64,000 bases of DNA, from positions 98,467 to 162,466 of the forward strand of contig CAMNEH010000001.1 in assembly GCA_946536315.1 (NCBI GenBank), given 5' to 3'. Of the stretch, positions 45,703-53,915 are shown piece by piece. This stretch comes from an uncultured Clostridia bacterium (lineage in GTDB: Bacteria; Bacillota; Clostridia; Christensenellales; Aristaeellaceae). The notes beneath the pieces were generated by a model. That model had not been told where the DNA came from. It saw only the letters and a program-made list of their open reading frames with translations, and did not search any database. How positions within the stretch are numbered: the stretch's first letter is position 1; every line of letters begins with the position of its first letter. The position numbers were made by a program, and so were the translations under genes.

Positions 45703-46002
45703 GTGCGCTGCGGATGCCCGTCCTGCGGGGCGTACATGATTCAGCAGGAGGGCGGCCAGTACCTGGGCTGCCGCTGCCCCGAGTGTGACACGCGCTGCAA
45801 TGCCTGCATGGGCACGGACAGTGTGCTGAGCAGGGAGGATATTGCGCGTTTTCTGCGCACAGGATCAGGCAGGCTGGCCGGCCTTGAGCGCCTTCCGGAC
45901 GAAGACGCCGCGCTGGACCGGCCGGACGAGCTGCAGGAGGTGTCGGAGGAGCAGTGGACGGACAATGGAAACAGCGGCTGGCGCAACGGCTGTCAACGCT
46001 GA
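45703..46002 (+). CDS. Small cysteine-rich protein
   Basis: Predicted 99-residue protein that I do not recognise. Its first third is Cys-rich: CGCPSCGAYM, then GCRCPECDTRCNACMG, which looks like one or two treble-clef or zinc-ribbon knuckles. The rest is acidic and helical. The start is a GTG with GAGAGG upstream; glyA ends 11 bases before. It overlaps the following regulator by 49 bases in another frame, so the two are translated together. A metal-binding partner of that regulator is one possibility. Confidence 0.6.
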   Translation: MRCGCPSCGAYMIQQEGGQYLGCRCPECDTRCNACMGTDSVLSREDIARFLRTGSGRLAGLERLPDEDAALDRPDELQEVSEEQWTDNGNSGWRNGCQR

Positions 46003-46979
46003 ACTGTTCCCTGACAATTGCCGACGCGCAGGGGAACGATATCCTCACCGGACGTCCGATGGCGGGGAAAGCGCTGAAGCGCTGCGAGGCGTTCGTCGAC
46101 TGGTACTGGATGTGCCCTGAGGATCAGACGGACGTTTCCCCGGACGTGCTCGCGCTGGCGGACGCGCTGCTGAGCGAAATGATCCGCCAGTCCCCAGAAG
46201 CGATGACCGTCGAAGGGGCGTACCGGCAAATGCTGACGGAAACGCTGGATGACTGGCAGCTGGATGAAATCCTCAGCCGTTTCCCCATTTCGAGGAAGCT
46301 GCCGCGGCACGTTCTGGCGATGGAATCGGCCGTAGACTGGCACGGCGCTTTTTTCGAAACCATGCGCGCGGTGCTTCCCGCGGGAGAAACGGACGTCATG
46401 GTCCCGATGGACGGGCATACGATCGCCTACCTGATGGACGCGAGCGCGGTCGACGATCACGATGATCTGCTCGAATTTGCCTATGCCGCCCAGGAATCCG
46501 CGCTGAGTGAGGCAGGCTGCGCGCTGCGCGTCGGCCTTGGCGGGTGTGCGTCCGACGCGGCCGAACTTCACGCCGCCTACGCCCGGGCGCTGCGTTCGCT
46601 GGCGCTTGGTAAGCGCTTTATGCCGGGACAGTCGGTGTTCGACGATCAGCGCATGCTGATGCAGCGCTTCCTGTCCGAGCTGCCTGTGGCGCTCGCGGAA
46701 AAATACCATGAGCTCCTCTTCAACACGGGCACGGCCAGGCTGTTTACCGACGAACTGCTGGATACGGTGAGCCTGTTTTTCGAAAAAGACCTGAACCTGT
46801 CGGATACGGCGCGCCAGCTGTATATTCACCGCAACACCCTGACCTACCGCCTGGATAAGATCAAAAAAGTGACCGGACTTGATCTGCGCACGTTTGACGA
46901 TGCTGTGACGTTCAAAATGCTGCTCGAAATGAAAAAGTGCTATTCGCAGATGGACGCCCGGACGCCGAAAGGAGAATAA
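45954..46979 (+). CDS. PucR/CdaR-type transcription regulator
   Basis: Predicted 341-residue regulator. The C-terminal 60 residues hold the PucR-type helix-turn-helix (NLSDTARQLYIHRNTLTYRL, then DKIKKVTGLDLRTFDDAVTF). The preceding part (about 130-270) resembles the GGDEF-like or ligand domain of CdaR/PucR proteins, here with GLGGCASDAAELHAAYARA, a typical segment. The N-terminal 120 residues have no clear domain. The start is a GTG with GGAGG upstream. It lies between glyA and the CtpA protease; a metabolic target cannot be named. Confidence 0.83.
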   Translation: MDGQWKQRLAQRLSTLNCSLTIADAQGNDILTGRPMAGKALKRCEAFVDWYWMCPEDQTDVSPDVLALADALLSEMIRQSPEAMTVEGAYRQMLTETLDDWQLDEILSRFPISRKLPRHVLAMESAVDWHGAFFETMRAVLPAGETDVMVPMDGHTIAYLMDASAVDDHDDLLEFAYAAQESALSEAGCALRVGLGGCASDAAELHAAYARALRSLALGKRFMPGQSVFDDQRMLMQRFLSELPVALAEKYHELLFNTGTARLFTDELLDTVSLFFEKDLNLSDTARQLYIHRNTLTYRLDKIKKVTGLDLRTFDDAVTFKMLLEMKKCYSQMDARTPKGE

Positions 46980-46980
46980 A

Positions 46981-48318
46981 ATGCTGCGTTTTCACCGTAT
47001 GTTCAGCCTGCTGATCGCCCTCACGATGCTCTGCTGTCTGCCGTTTTCCGCCCAGGCGGTCGGCGGCGGCCTGTTCAGCTTTTTTGATCAGAAGGACGAG
47101 GTCACCATCACCCAGGAGGAATACGACTCGCTCAGGCAATTCAGCAAGCTCGCCGAAATCATGGAAGTCGTCGATTCCTATTACTATGAGGAGCCTGACA
47201 AATCCGCCATGCTTGAGTATGCCATCTGGGGCATGCTGCAGGGACTGGGCGACAACTATACCTTCTATTACAATCCCACCCGCTGGAAGCAAATGTGGGA
47301 CGACGACGAGGGCAGCTATGCCGGCGTCGGCATCCAGATGATGGCTGACTATAATGAAAACAAGGTCACCATCAGCCGCGTGTTCAAAAATACGCCGGCC
47401 GAAGAGGCCGGCCTCAAGAAGGGCGATATCCTGATTCGTGTGGACGAGCTCGAGGTCAACGCGGATACGATGTCCGACGCGGCGACGCTGATGCGCGGCA
47501 AGGAGGCCGAAACGGTCGAAATCGAGGTCATCCGCCGCGGGGAAAACATCGTCTTCACGGTTGGACGGCGCCAGATCCTGGTGAACTGGGTCGAATCCAA
47601 AATGATGGACGACCAGGTCGGCCTGATCGCGCTGTACGATTTTGCCGGCGACTGCGTAGAGGGCTTTACGGCCGCGCTGAACGAGCTGATCGCGCAGGGC
47701 GCGACGTCGCTGATCGTGGACCTCAGGGATAACGGCGGCGGCTGGGTGGACGCTGCGGAGAAAATCGCGGACCTGTTCCTGGACGGGCAGCTGCTCTTCT
47801 ACGCGGAGGACCGCTTCGGCAACCGGAACGAGAATTACACTCAGGATGGCAAGGTGGATATTCCGCTGGTGATCATGGTGAACGGCAACTCCGCCTCGTC
47901 CTCCGAGATCCTGGCCGGCAGCCTGCAGAACGCGGGCCGTGCGACGCTGGTGGGCACTCAGACCTACGGCAAGGGCATCATGCAGTACGTCATTCCGCTG
48001 AGCGGCGTGGATGGCGAGGAGGACGGCATGCAGGTCACGTTCGCGCAGTACTTCATGGCCGACGGCACCGTGGTGCACAAGGTGGGCCTGACGCCGGACG
48101 TGGTGTCGGAGATGCCTGAGGAGCTGGTGGGTGAGTTCTTTGAGCTGGGCGATACCGCTGATCCGCAGCTGCTGAAGGCCTGGGAAGAGGCCGTCCGCAT
48201 CCGCAGGAACGAAGAACAGGGCCTGGAGGCGGCCGGTCAGGACCTGACCGGTACTGTGTCCGAGCCGGACTGGACCTTCACCGCCGAAGACCTTTTGCCG
48301 CTGATTGTGGAAATGTAA
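46981..48318 (+). CDS. S41-family C-terminal processing protease
   Basis: Exported CtpA-type protease of 445 residues. A signal peptide ends near residue 25. A PDZ domain (about 115-195) contains YAGVGIQMMADY and AGLKKGDILIRVD. The catalytic part has LRDNGGGWVDAA, nucleophile Ser in NGNSASSSEILAG, and Lys in TYGKGIMQ. It cleaves proteins from their C-terminus outside the membrane. GAAAGGAG precedes the ATG, one base after the regulator's stop. Confidence 0.95.
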   Translation: MLRFHRMFSLLIALTMLCCLPFSAQAVGGGLFSFFDQKDEVTITQEEYDSLRQFSKLAEIMEVVDSYYYEEPDKSAMLEYAIWGMLQGLGDNYTFYYNPTRWKQMWDDDEGSYAGVGIQMMADYNENKVTISRVFKNTPAEEAGLKKGDILIRVDELEVNADTMSDAATLMRGKEAETVEIEVIRRGENIVFTVGRRQILVNWVESKMMDDQVGLIALYDFAGDCVEGFTAALNELIAQGATSLIVDLRDNGGGWVDAAEKIADLFLDGQLLFYAEDRFGNRNENYTQDGKVDIPLVIMVNGNSASSSEILAGSLQNAGRATLVGTQTYGKGIMQYVIPLSGVDGEEDGMQVTFAQYFMADGTVVHKVGLTPDVVSEMPEELVGEFFELGDTADPQLLKAWEEAVRIRRNEEQGLEAAGQDLTGTVSEPDWTFTAEDLLPLIVEM

Positions 48319-48324
48319 AAAGAT

Positions 48325-48354
48325 TTGACAAACCCATTGCGCTTGTGTTATTAT
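48325..48354 (+). promoter_or_regulatory. Sigma-A promoter for rplM-rpsI
   Basis: Perfect TTGACA at 48325-48330 and TATTAT at 48349-48354 with an 18-base spacer, just after the protease gene. Confidence 0.83.
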
Positions 48355-48360
48355 ATACCT

Positions 48361-48474
48361 TGTGCCAGACTGGCTCATTAGCCCCGAGCAGGTCCGGCAT
48401 ATCCCGGATATGCGACCATCATAGCCGGAAAACAACCAGTATTTGATCCGCAAACGAAACAGGAGGAAACTCAC
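48361..48474 (+). promoter_or_regulatory. Structured leader before rplM, possible L13 autoregulatory leader
   Basis: About 115 untranslated bases before rplM. At 48391-48417 a hairpin forms from GGTC and GCATATC pairing with GATATGC and GACC, with a three-base loop, flanked by GCCA/TGGC and CCGGC/GCCGG partners. Firmicutes rplM genes often carry an L13-binding leader that shuts down rplM-rpsI. I recognise position and size but cannot verify the Rfam consensus. Confidence 0.5.
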
Positions 48475-48915
48475 TTGAAAACCTACATGGCAAACGCGCA
48501 GGCCGCACGCGCCGAGCGCAAGTGGTATATCGTGGATGCGGATGGGATGGTCCTGGGCCGGCTCGCCAGCCAGGTGGCCAATATCCTCCGCGGTAAAAAT
48601 AAACCGATCTATACCCCGCATATCGATACGGGCGACTACGTGATCATCATCAATTCCGACAAGGTCCGCATGACCGGCAAGAAGCTGGATCAGAAGATTT
48701 ACTATCATCACAGCGGTTATGTCGGCGGCCTGAAGGAAACCAAGTACAAGGATCTTCTCAACAAGAAGTCAGATTTCGCGGTCCGTCATGCGATTGTCGG
48801 CATGCTGCCCAAGGGCCCGCTTGGCCGTCAGATGGCGAAGAAGCTGTATGTGTACAAAGGGGAAAGCTACGAACAGACTGCCCAGCAGCCCGAACAGCTG
48901 AACCTCATCAAGTGA
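48475..48915 (+). CDS. rplM: 50S ribosomal protein L13
   Basis: Large-subunit protein of 146 residues that binds 23S rRNA early in assembly. It matches the family across its length: AERKWYIVDADGMVLGRLAS, YTPHIDTGDYVIIINSDKV and MLPKGPLGRQMAKKLYVY. The start is a TTG eight bases after AGGAGG; this gives the normal MKTYMA N-terminus. Co-transcribed with rpsI. Confidence 0.99.
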   Translation: MKTYMANAQAARAERKWYIVDADGMVLGRLASQVANILRGKNKPIYTPHIDTGDYVIIINSDKVRMTGKKLDQKIYYHHSGYVGGLKETKYKDLLNKKSDFAVRHAIVGMLPKGPLGRQMAKKLYVYKGESYEQTAQQPEQLNLIK

Positions 48916-48939
48916 TTGGTACATAAAGGAGAGTAATTT

Positions 48940-49329
48940 ATGGCAACTGCTGATTTCCAAGCCGTAGGACGCCGCAAGTCTGCCGTTGCGCGGGTGCGTC
49001 TGGTGCCCGGCGAAGGCAAAATCGTCATTAATAAGCGCGATATTGACAATTACTTCGGGCTTGAAACCCTGAAGATGACCGTGCGGCAGCCGATGACGCT
49101 GTGCAACGTTTCCGGCTTTGACGTCATGGTCAATGTGAACGGTGGCGGTCTGACCGGCCAGAGCGGCGCGATCCGTCATGGCATCAGCCGCGCGCTGTGC
49201 AAGGCGAATCCTGAGCTTCGTGCCGCGCTGAAAAAAGCTGGCTTCCTCACCCGCGATCCGCGTATGAAGGAACGCAAAAAGTACGGCCTCAAGGCTGCCC
49301 GCCGCGCTCCCCAGTTCAGCAAACGCTGA
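48940..49329 (+). CDS. rpsI: 30S ribosomal protein S9
   Basis: Small-subunit protein of 129 residues whose basic C-terminal tail reaches the P site. Family features are [36 protein letters not shown] and the tail [24 protein letters not shown] lies before the ATG. It follows rplM as usual; rpmH begins 36 bases further on, which is unusual. Confidence 0.99.
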   Translation: MATADFQAVGRRKSAVARVRLVPGEGKIVINKRDIDNYFGLETLKMTVRQPMTLCNVSGFDVMVNVNGGGLTGQSGAIRHGISRALCKANPELRAALKKAGFLTRDPRMKERKKYGLKAARRAPQFSKR

Positions 49330-49365
49330 CGTTTTTCCTTACGATTACGAATTCGAGGTGCAATT

Positions 49366-49500
49366 ATGGGTCCTACATATCATCCTAAGAAGCGCCAGCG
49401 CAGCAAGGTGCATGGCTTCCGCGCTCGTATGTCCACCAAGAATGGCCGCCGCGTTCTGCAGGCGCGCCGCCGTCGTGGCCGCAAACAGTTGACTGTATAA
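49366..49500 (+). CDS. rpmH: 50S ribosomal protein L34
   Basis: Very small, highly basic ribosomal protein of 44 residues. The first residues are [18 protein letters not shown], the rest [20 protein letters not shown] and a KQLTV tail, all diagnostic for L34. GAGG lies seven bases before the ATG. L34 leads the classic rpmH-rnpA-yidD-yidC-jag order, but dnaA, normally upstream of it, is replaced by rplM-rpsI. Confidence 0.98.
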   Translation: MGPTYHPKKRQRSKVHGFRARMSTKNGRRVLQARRRRGRKQLTV

Positions 49501-49512
49501 TTCCTGTGTTGT

Positions 49513-49544
49513 CTTAGGCAGCGGTGAAGCTGCCGCTGCCTAAG
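49513..49544 (+). terminator. 12-bp hairpin after rpmH, attenuator-like
   Basis: Bases 49513-49524 pair perfectly with 49533-49544 around an eight-base loop. The T-run expected of a terminator is missing, so it may act as an mRNA-stabilising or processing hairpin between rpmH and rnpA. Confidence 0.6.
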
Positions 49545-49545
49545 C

Positions 49546-49577
49546 CCGCTCCGATTTGTCAGAACAAAGAGGAGCGG
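49546..49577 (+). promoter_or_regulatory. Hairpin with tandem G-A pairs that covers the rnpA ribosome site
   Basis: CCGCTCC (49546-49552) pairs with GGAGCGG (49571-49577), and TTTGT (49555-49559) with ACAAA (49564-49568) around the loop CAGA. Between the two helices GA faces GA, which can form tandem sheared G-A pairs and make one continuous 14-step stem. The GGAG used by rnpA (49571-49574) lies inside the stem, so initiation may be controlled. Confidence 0.55.
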
Positions 49578-49583
49578 CTTTGT

Positions 49584-49934
49584 ATGTTTGAGGACAATAT
49601 GCAACAGCAGTATCGGCTCCGCAAAAACAGCCAGTTTCAGTATGTCTACCGCAAGGGGAAGGGGTTCGGGGCGAAGGAGATTTCCCTGATCTTCGTCCCC
49701 TCCAGACAGAAACTGGTCGGTTTTTCAGTCGGAAAAAAAGTCGGGAACGCTGTCACGCGCAACCGCGTCAAGCGCAGGCTGCGCGCCGCTTTTATCGGGG
49801 AGCTTCCCAAAGTCGGCCCTGGGCTGTACATCGTGGCCGCCCGCAGCGCGGCGGCGGACGCTTCGTTTCAGGACCTGCGGCGCTCCCTGCAGTATCTGCT
49901 GAAAAAGCATCGGGCATATGCCATACAGTCATGA
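49584..49934 (+). CDS. rnpA: Ribonuclease P protein component
   Basis: Protein subunit of RNase P, which trims the 5' ends of tRNA precursors. The 116 residues include [17 protein letters not shown] and the signature [19 protein letters not shown]. Starts are possible at 49584 (GGAG ten bases upstream) and 49599 (GAGG upstream); I use the first. The stop overlaps yidD as ATGA. The RNA subunit gene rnpB is not in the window. Confidence 0.97.
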   Translation: MFEDNMQQQYRLRKNSQFQYVYRKGKGFGAKEISLIFVPSRQKLVGFSVGKKVGNAVTRNRVKRRLRAAFIGELPKVGPGLYIVAARSAAADASFQDLRRSLQYLLKKHRAYAIQS

Positions 49935-50170
49935 AAAGTGTTTGTATTCAGGCGATCCGGTTTTATCAGAAACAGATCAGTCCGCTCAAGCCGTCGTGCT
50001 GCCGGTTTGTTCCGACATGCTCAGAATACGCGGCGGAAGCGATCGAGCGCTTCGGCGTGAGGCGGGGGACTGCGCTGGCGATGAAGCGGCTCAGCCGATG
50101 CCATCCACTGGGCGCGGGCGGATACGATCCTGTGCCCGAATTGCCTGATATGACCATCAAGAAGGGATGA
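49931..50170 (+). CDS. yidD: Membrane protein insertion efficiency factor YidD
   Basis: Small amphipathic protein of 79 residues. The family motif is complete: [20 protein letters not shown], then CSEYAAEAI and a late [13 protein letters not shown]. It helps insertion through YidC, encoded next. Overlaps rnpA by four bases. Confidence 0.97.
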   Translation: MKSVCIQAIRFYQKQISPLKPSCCRFVPTCSEYAAEAIERFGVRRGTALAMKRLSRCHPLGAGGYDPVPELPDMTIKKG

Positions 50171-50180
50171 ACGACGAAAA

Positions 50181-51200
50181 ATGACTGCATTGTTACGGTC
50201 AGTACTTGATTTTATCTACCGGCTCGTCGGCAATTACGGCTGGTCGATCGCCCTGTTCACCATTCTGATCCGCATGGTGCTGCTGCCGCTGGATATCAAA
50301 AACCGCAAGGGCATGATCCAGATGCAGAAAATGCAGCCCAAGATCAATCAACTTCAGAAAAAATACGCGAATGACCAGCAAAAGCTGCAGCAAAAGCAGA
50401 TGGAGCTGTTCAGGAACGAGCATTATAATCCCATGTCCGGCTGTCTGCCGATGCTGATCCAGATCCCGATACTGTGGATCATGTTCGCGGCGATGCGGTC
50501 GCTGGCCAATGAACAGATGGTGCGCCAGATCATCGAATACGTATGCGGCAATACGCCGAATCTTTCCGGCTGGCTCTGGATCAAGAACGTTTGGGCGGCC
50601 GATTCGCCATTTTCCGCAGTTGTCCCGACGCTGCAGAATCTGCAGATGGTCCCGGCCGACGTATGGAATACGGTCATTCAGTCCCTGCCGCAGGAAACGA
50701 TTGAGCTGCTGATTTCAAAAATCCCCAATTACACGGACGGCATGCTCGCCGTGGCCAGCAATACGGACGTTCAGACGCTGGCCAAGGCGCTTTATGACAT
50801 CGCCGCGCTGCAGCCGGCGTACCAGGCGGCGATGGAAACCTCCATTTCCGGACTGACGATCATCTTCTTCTCCGTGGACGTCTACAAGCAGTACAACGGC
50901 CTGCTGATCCTGCCGGTGCTGGCGGCCGTGACGCAGGTCATCATGACCAAGTACTCTTCGCAGCCGAGCGCGAACGATGGCAAGAACGATCAGAACCCGC
51001 AGTCGCAGAGCATGAACGCCATGATGAAGTATATGTTCCCGCTCATGTCCGTTTACTTCTGCCTCATTTCCAGCGCTTCCTTCGCGATTTACTGGGTCAC
51101 GTCAAACATTGTCGCCGGTATATCCAATTACGCGATCTCTCAATATTTCCAGTCCAGGGATGAACAACCCGCCCAAGATCAAGGAGTACTGAAAGCATGA
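50181..51200 (+). CDS. yidC: Membrane protein insertase YidC
   Basis: Oxa1/YidC-type insertase of 339 residues that folds proteins into the membrane. The first helix holds IALFTILIRMVLLPL with the conserved Arg, then comes the cytoplasmic coiled coil KMQPKINQLQKKYANDQQKL, the helix with MSGCLPMLIQIPILWIMF, and a C-terminal pair of helices. The lipoprotein signal found in Bacillus SpoIIIJ is lacking. An extracellular insert of about 120 residues between helices 2 and 4 is longer than usual. Confidence 0.94.
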   Translation: MTALLRSVLDFIYRLVGNYGWSIALFTILIRMVLLPLDIKNRKGMIQMQKMQPKINQLQKKYANDQQKLQQKQMELFRNEHYNPMSGCLPMLIQIPILWIMFAAMRSLANEQMVRQIIEYVCGNTPNLSGWLWIKNVWAADSPFSAVVPTLQNLQMVPADVWNTVIQSLPQETIELLISKIPNYTDGMLAVASNTDVQTLAKALYDIAALQPAYQAAMETSISGLTIIFFSVDVYKQYNGLLILPVLAAVTQVIMTKYSSQPSANDGKNDQNPQSQSMNAMMKYMFPLMSVYFCLISSASFAIYWVTSNIVAGISNYAISQYFQSRDEQPAQDQGVLKA

Positions 51201-52231
51201 AAAGCATCGAAATGACCGCGAAAACGACGGAAGACGCCGTCAGCGCCGGTCTCGAACAGCTCGGTGTCAGCATCAGCGACGTCAAGGTGGATATCCTTGA
51301 GGAAGGCAGTAAGGGACTGTTTGGGCTGTTCGGCAGCCGTCCGGCCCGCGTGCGCCTGACGCTGATCGAAAGCGAGGACAGCGAGGACCCGGTCCACGAA
51401 ATCTTTGCGAACTCATTGGAAAAGTCCGTTCCCGCGCAGCCGGCCGCCGCGCCAGCGAAGGCGCCCAGGCCCGCGCCGGAAAAGAAGCCCGTGCAGAAGG
51501 AGCGGCCTTCCAGGGAATCTGCCGCGCAGCCCGCGCCGGCCGCACAGCCTGCGCCGGCAGAGAAGGCGGCGCAGGCGCAGATCGCGGCTGAAACGGCGGG
51601 CGAACAGCCGGCCGTCGGGTCGGAGACATCAGCGTCTTCTGAAGCGAAGCCTGCGCGCCAGCCCGCGCGCGCCAAAGCGCAGAGCAGGAAGAACGCGGCA
51701 GCGGAGCCTGCCCAGCACAGCGAGCCTGTTCCCGTGACGCCCGCCGAAATCCTTGACCCGTCGACCATGGCCGGCAAGGCACAGGATTTCCTCAGGCATG
51801 TCACCCAATACATGGGCGTTCCCTCCGAGGTGGATGTCAGGACGGATGAGGAAGGCTATCTGCACGTTGACCTTCGCGGGGATACCTCCGGCATCCTGAT
51901 CGGCCGCCGCGGCGAAACGCTGGATGCGCTGCAGCATCTGACGAGCCTGTACATCAACAAGGGCAACAGCGAGTATACGCGCGTGACCCTGGATACGGAG
52001 AATTACCGTGCCCGCCGCGAGGATACGCTGATCCGGCTGGCCAACCGCTATGCGAGCCGCGCGGTCAAGACGGGCCGCCGCGTCTCTGTGGAGCCCATGA
52101 ACCCCTACGAGCGCCGCATTATGCACAGCGCGCTGCAGGACAATGAGCTGGTGGATACCCATTCGGAAGGCGAGGAGCCGAACCGCCACATCGTCATCAC
52201 GCCACGCAAGCCCGCTTCGCAGGCAGAATAA
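51197..52231 (+). CDS. khpB: RNA-binding protein Jag/KhpB
   Basis: RNA-binding protein of 344 residues. The N-terminal Jag domain (MKSIEMTAKTTEDAVSAGLE, GLFGLFGSRPARV) is followed by a Pro/Ala-rich linker (about 75-190), a KH domain with LIGRRGETLDALQHL, and a C-terminal R3H domain (RRVSVEPMNPYERRIMH). It is thought to work with KhpA in regulating mRNA for cell elongation. Overlaps the yidC stop as ATGA, the common Firmicutes arrangement. Confidence 0.96.
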   Translation: MKSIEMTAKTTEDAVSAGLEQLGVSISDVKVDILEEGSKGLFGLFGSRPARVRLTLIESEDSEDPVHEIFANSLEKSVPAQPAAAPAKAPRPAPEKKPVQKERPSRESAAQPAPAAQPAPAEKAAQAQIAAETAGEQPAVGSETSASSEAKPARQPARAKAQSRKNAAAEPAQHSEPVPVTPAEILDPSTMAGKAQDFLRHVTQYMGVPSEVDVRTDEEGYLHVDLRGDTSGILIGRRGETLDALQHLTSLYINKGNSEYTRVTLDTENYRARREDTLIRLANRYASRAVKTGRRVSVEPMNPYERRIMHSALQDNELVDTHSEGEEPNRHIVITPRKPASQAE

Positions 52232-52235
52232 TCCC

Positions 52236-52652
52236 ATGCGGACACGGGTGGGAAAACGGAATATCATCGTCATCGCGTGCTTGGCGGCAGTCGTTCTTTG
52301 TGTGGGCGCTGCCGCCCTTTTTCTGCGTCCATCGGGCCAGAAGCAGACCGCGACGCGTGAGGTGCGCGTATACCTGAACGGCGCGCTCTGCGCGACCGGC
52401 CACCTTGGCCAGCGGGACGATCTGGTCGTTCACGGCGAAAACGGGGAAGAAAACGTGATCGCGTTCACGGAGGACGGGGTATACATGAAAAGCGCCAGCT
52501 GCCACAACCAGCTTTGTGTGCAGCAGGGCGAGGTGACCGCGGACAATGTCGCCACGCGCTTCTATCGCAATCAGATCATCTGTTTGCCCAACCGCGTGAC
52601 GGTGGAGCTGGTGCTCACCGATGAGGAAGCGGCAGATCTGCCGGACGTATGA
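52236..52652 (+). CDS. NusG domain II-containing membrane protein
   Basis: Predicted 138-residue protein with one N-terminal membrane helix (IIVIACLAAVVLCVGAAALF) and a NusG-II beta domain (about 45-130) ending in a SCHNQLCVQQG motif, where two Cys residues flank the usual S-C-x-x-x-x-C loop. The family is common in Clostridia and often lies near FMN-binding or Apb proteins; its role is unknown. It starts four bases after jag. Confidence 0.87.
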   Translation: MRTRVGKRNIIVIACLAAVVLCVGAAALFLRPSGQKQTATREVRVYLNGALCATGHLGQRDDLVVHGENGEENVIAFTEDGVYMKSASCHNQLCVQQGEVTADNVATRFYRNQIICLPNRVTVELVLTDEEAADLPDV

Positions 52653-52669
52653 GATTCGGAGGTGCTTCA

Positions 52670-53854
52670 ATGGACTTTTATCAATGGATGCGGGACCGGC
52701 AGGACGAACTGACCGCTGTGCGCCGCTGGCTCCACAGGCACCCGGAGCTGTCCGGACAGGAGTTTGATACCGCGCAATATATCGAGCGCCGGCTCGGTGA
52801 GTGGGGCATCGCGCATGAGCGCGTGGGGGAAACGGGCGTATACGCCGAAATCCAGGGCGCGCTGGGGCCGGGCCGCACCGTGGCGCTTCGCGCCGATATC
52901 GACGCGCTGCCCATCGCGGAAGAGAACGAAGTGGATTACCGCTCTGAACGTCCGGGCGTGATGCACGCCTGCGCGCACGACGTGCAGACGACGTCGCTGC
53001 TGTTCGCGGCGCAGGCGCTGCAGATGGCCAGGGAGGGCTTTGCCGGCTGTGTGCGGCTGATCTTTCAGCCGGCGGAGGAAATCGGCGGCGGCGCGCGGGC
53101 GTTTATCCGGGCCGGCAAGCTGCGCGGAGTGGAGCGGGTATTCGGCATCCACTGCGCGCCGGACCTCGAAGCCGGCACGGTCGGCGTGAAAACGGGGCCG
53201 AACAACGCCTCCGTCGACTGCTTTAAGATCACGGTACACGGGCGGTCGGCGCACGTCTCCACCCCGCACCTGGGCGTGGACGCGCTCTATGCCGCGGCTC
53301 AGATCGTGGTTGCGCTGCAGGCGCTGGTCACCCGGCGCACTTCGCCGACCGACGCGGTGATCATCGGGGTCGGCAGGCTCAACGCGGGAACGGGCTACAA
53401 CATCATTGCCGATACGGCGACGCTGGAAGGCACGACGCGCCTGTTCACGCCGGAAATGCGGCGCTACGTCAATCAGATGGTGGCGCAGACCGTGCAGTCC
53501 GTCGCTGCGCTCTCCGGCGCGACCGCGGACATCGAATGGCAGGATTACGCGATGCCGCTGGTCAATCCGGAATCCGTCTGCCGTGAGGTGCGTCCCGTTG
53601 TCACGGAGCTGCTGGGCCCGGACGCGCTGATCACCGACCGCGCGCTCTCCTGCGCGGGGGACAACTTCGCCGACCTGCAGAATGAAGCGCCCGGCGTATA
53701 CGCCTATCTCGGCGTGCGCAGCGACAGCGTTCCCGGCTCAGAAGGGCCGCAGCACTCCTGCCGGTACAATATCGACGAGCGCGTCCTGCCCATCGGCGCG
53801 GCGCTGTATGCGCAGATGGCCTGGCGCTGGCTCACCGGCGACCGGGAAAATTGA
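52670..53854 (+). CDS. M20-family amidohydrolase
   Basis: Zinc-dependent amidohydrolase of 394 residues, related to N-acyl-amino-acid and hippurate hydrolases. The N-terminal RRWLHRHPELSGQE and the metal site are kept in part: MHACAHDVQTTSL (usual HACGHDxH), FQPAEEIGGGA with the catalytic Glu, and HGRSAHVSTPHLGVDA. The late GGDNFAD-like segment (CAGDNFADLQ) is present. The start at 52670 has GGAGG seven bases upstream. Substrate unknown. Confidence 0.9.
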   Translation: MDFYQWMRDRQDELTAVRRWLHRHPELSGQEFDTAQYIERRLGEWGIAHERVGETGVYAEIQGALGPGRTVALRADIDALPIAEENEVDYRSERPGVMHACAHDVQTTSLLFAAQALQMAREGFAGCVRLIFQPAEEIGGGARAFIRAGKLRGVERVFGIHCAPDLEAGTVGVKTGPNNASVDCFKITVHGRSAHVSTPHLGVDALYAAAQIVVALQALVTRRTSPTDAVIIGVGRLNAGTGYNIIADTATLEGTTRLFTPEMRRYVNQMVAQTVQSVAALSGATADIEWQDYAMPLVNPESVCREVRPVVTELLGPDALITDRALSCAGDNFADLQNEAPGVYAYLGVRSDSVPGSEGPQHSCRYNIDERVLPIGAALYAQMAWRWLTGDREN

Positions 53855-53877
53855 TTCAGCTGATCCGGATTATATCT

Positions 53878-53915
53878 ACGGCGATGGCGCTTCAAAGGCG
53901 CGTCGCCGTGTTTTA
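53878..53915. terminator. Intrinsic terminator between the amidohydrolase and addB
   Basis: A stem of 7 bp (53878-53884 with 53903-53909) and 4 bp (53887-53890 with 53898-53901) with a small bulge, followed by GTTTTATTCTT on the plus strand. It overlaps the 3' end of the convergent addB gene. Confidence 0.85.

Noticed and set aside
48325-50170. Replication origin near rpmH
   Set aside because: No dnaA, dnaN or cluster of DnaA boxes is visible; the region between rpsI and rpmH is only 36 bases.
51450-51740. GC-rich low-complexity stretch in jag as a repeat element
   Set aside because: It is the in-frame Pro/Ala/Glu linker between the Jag and KH domains, typical of the family.
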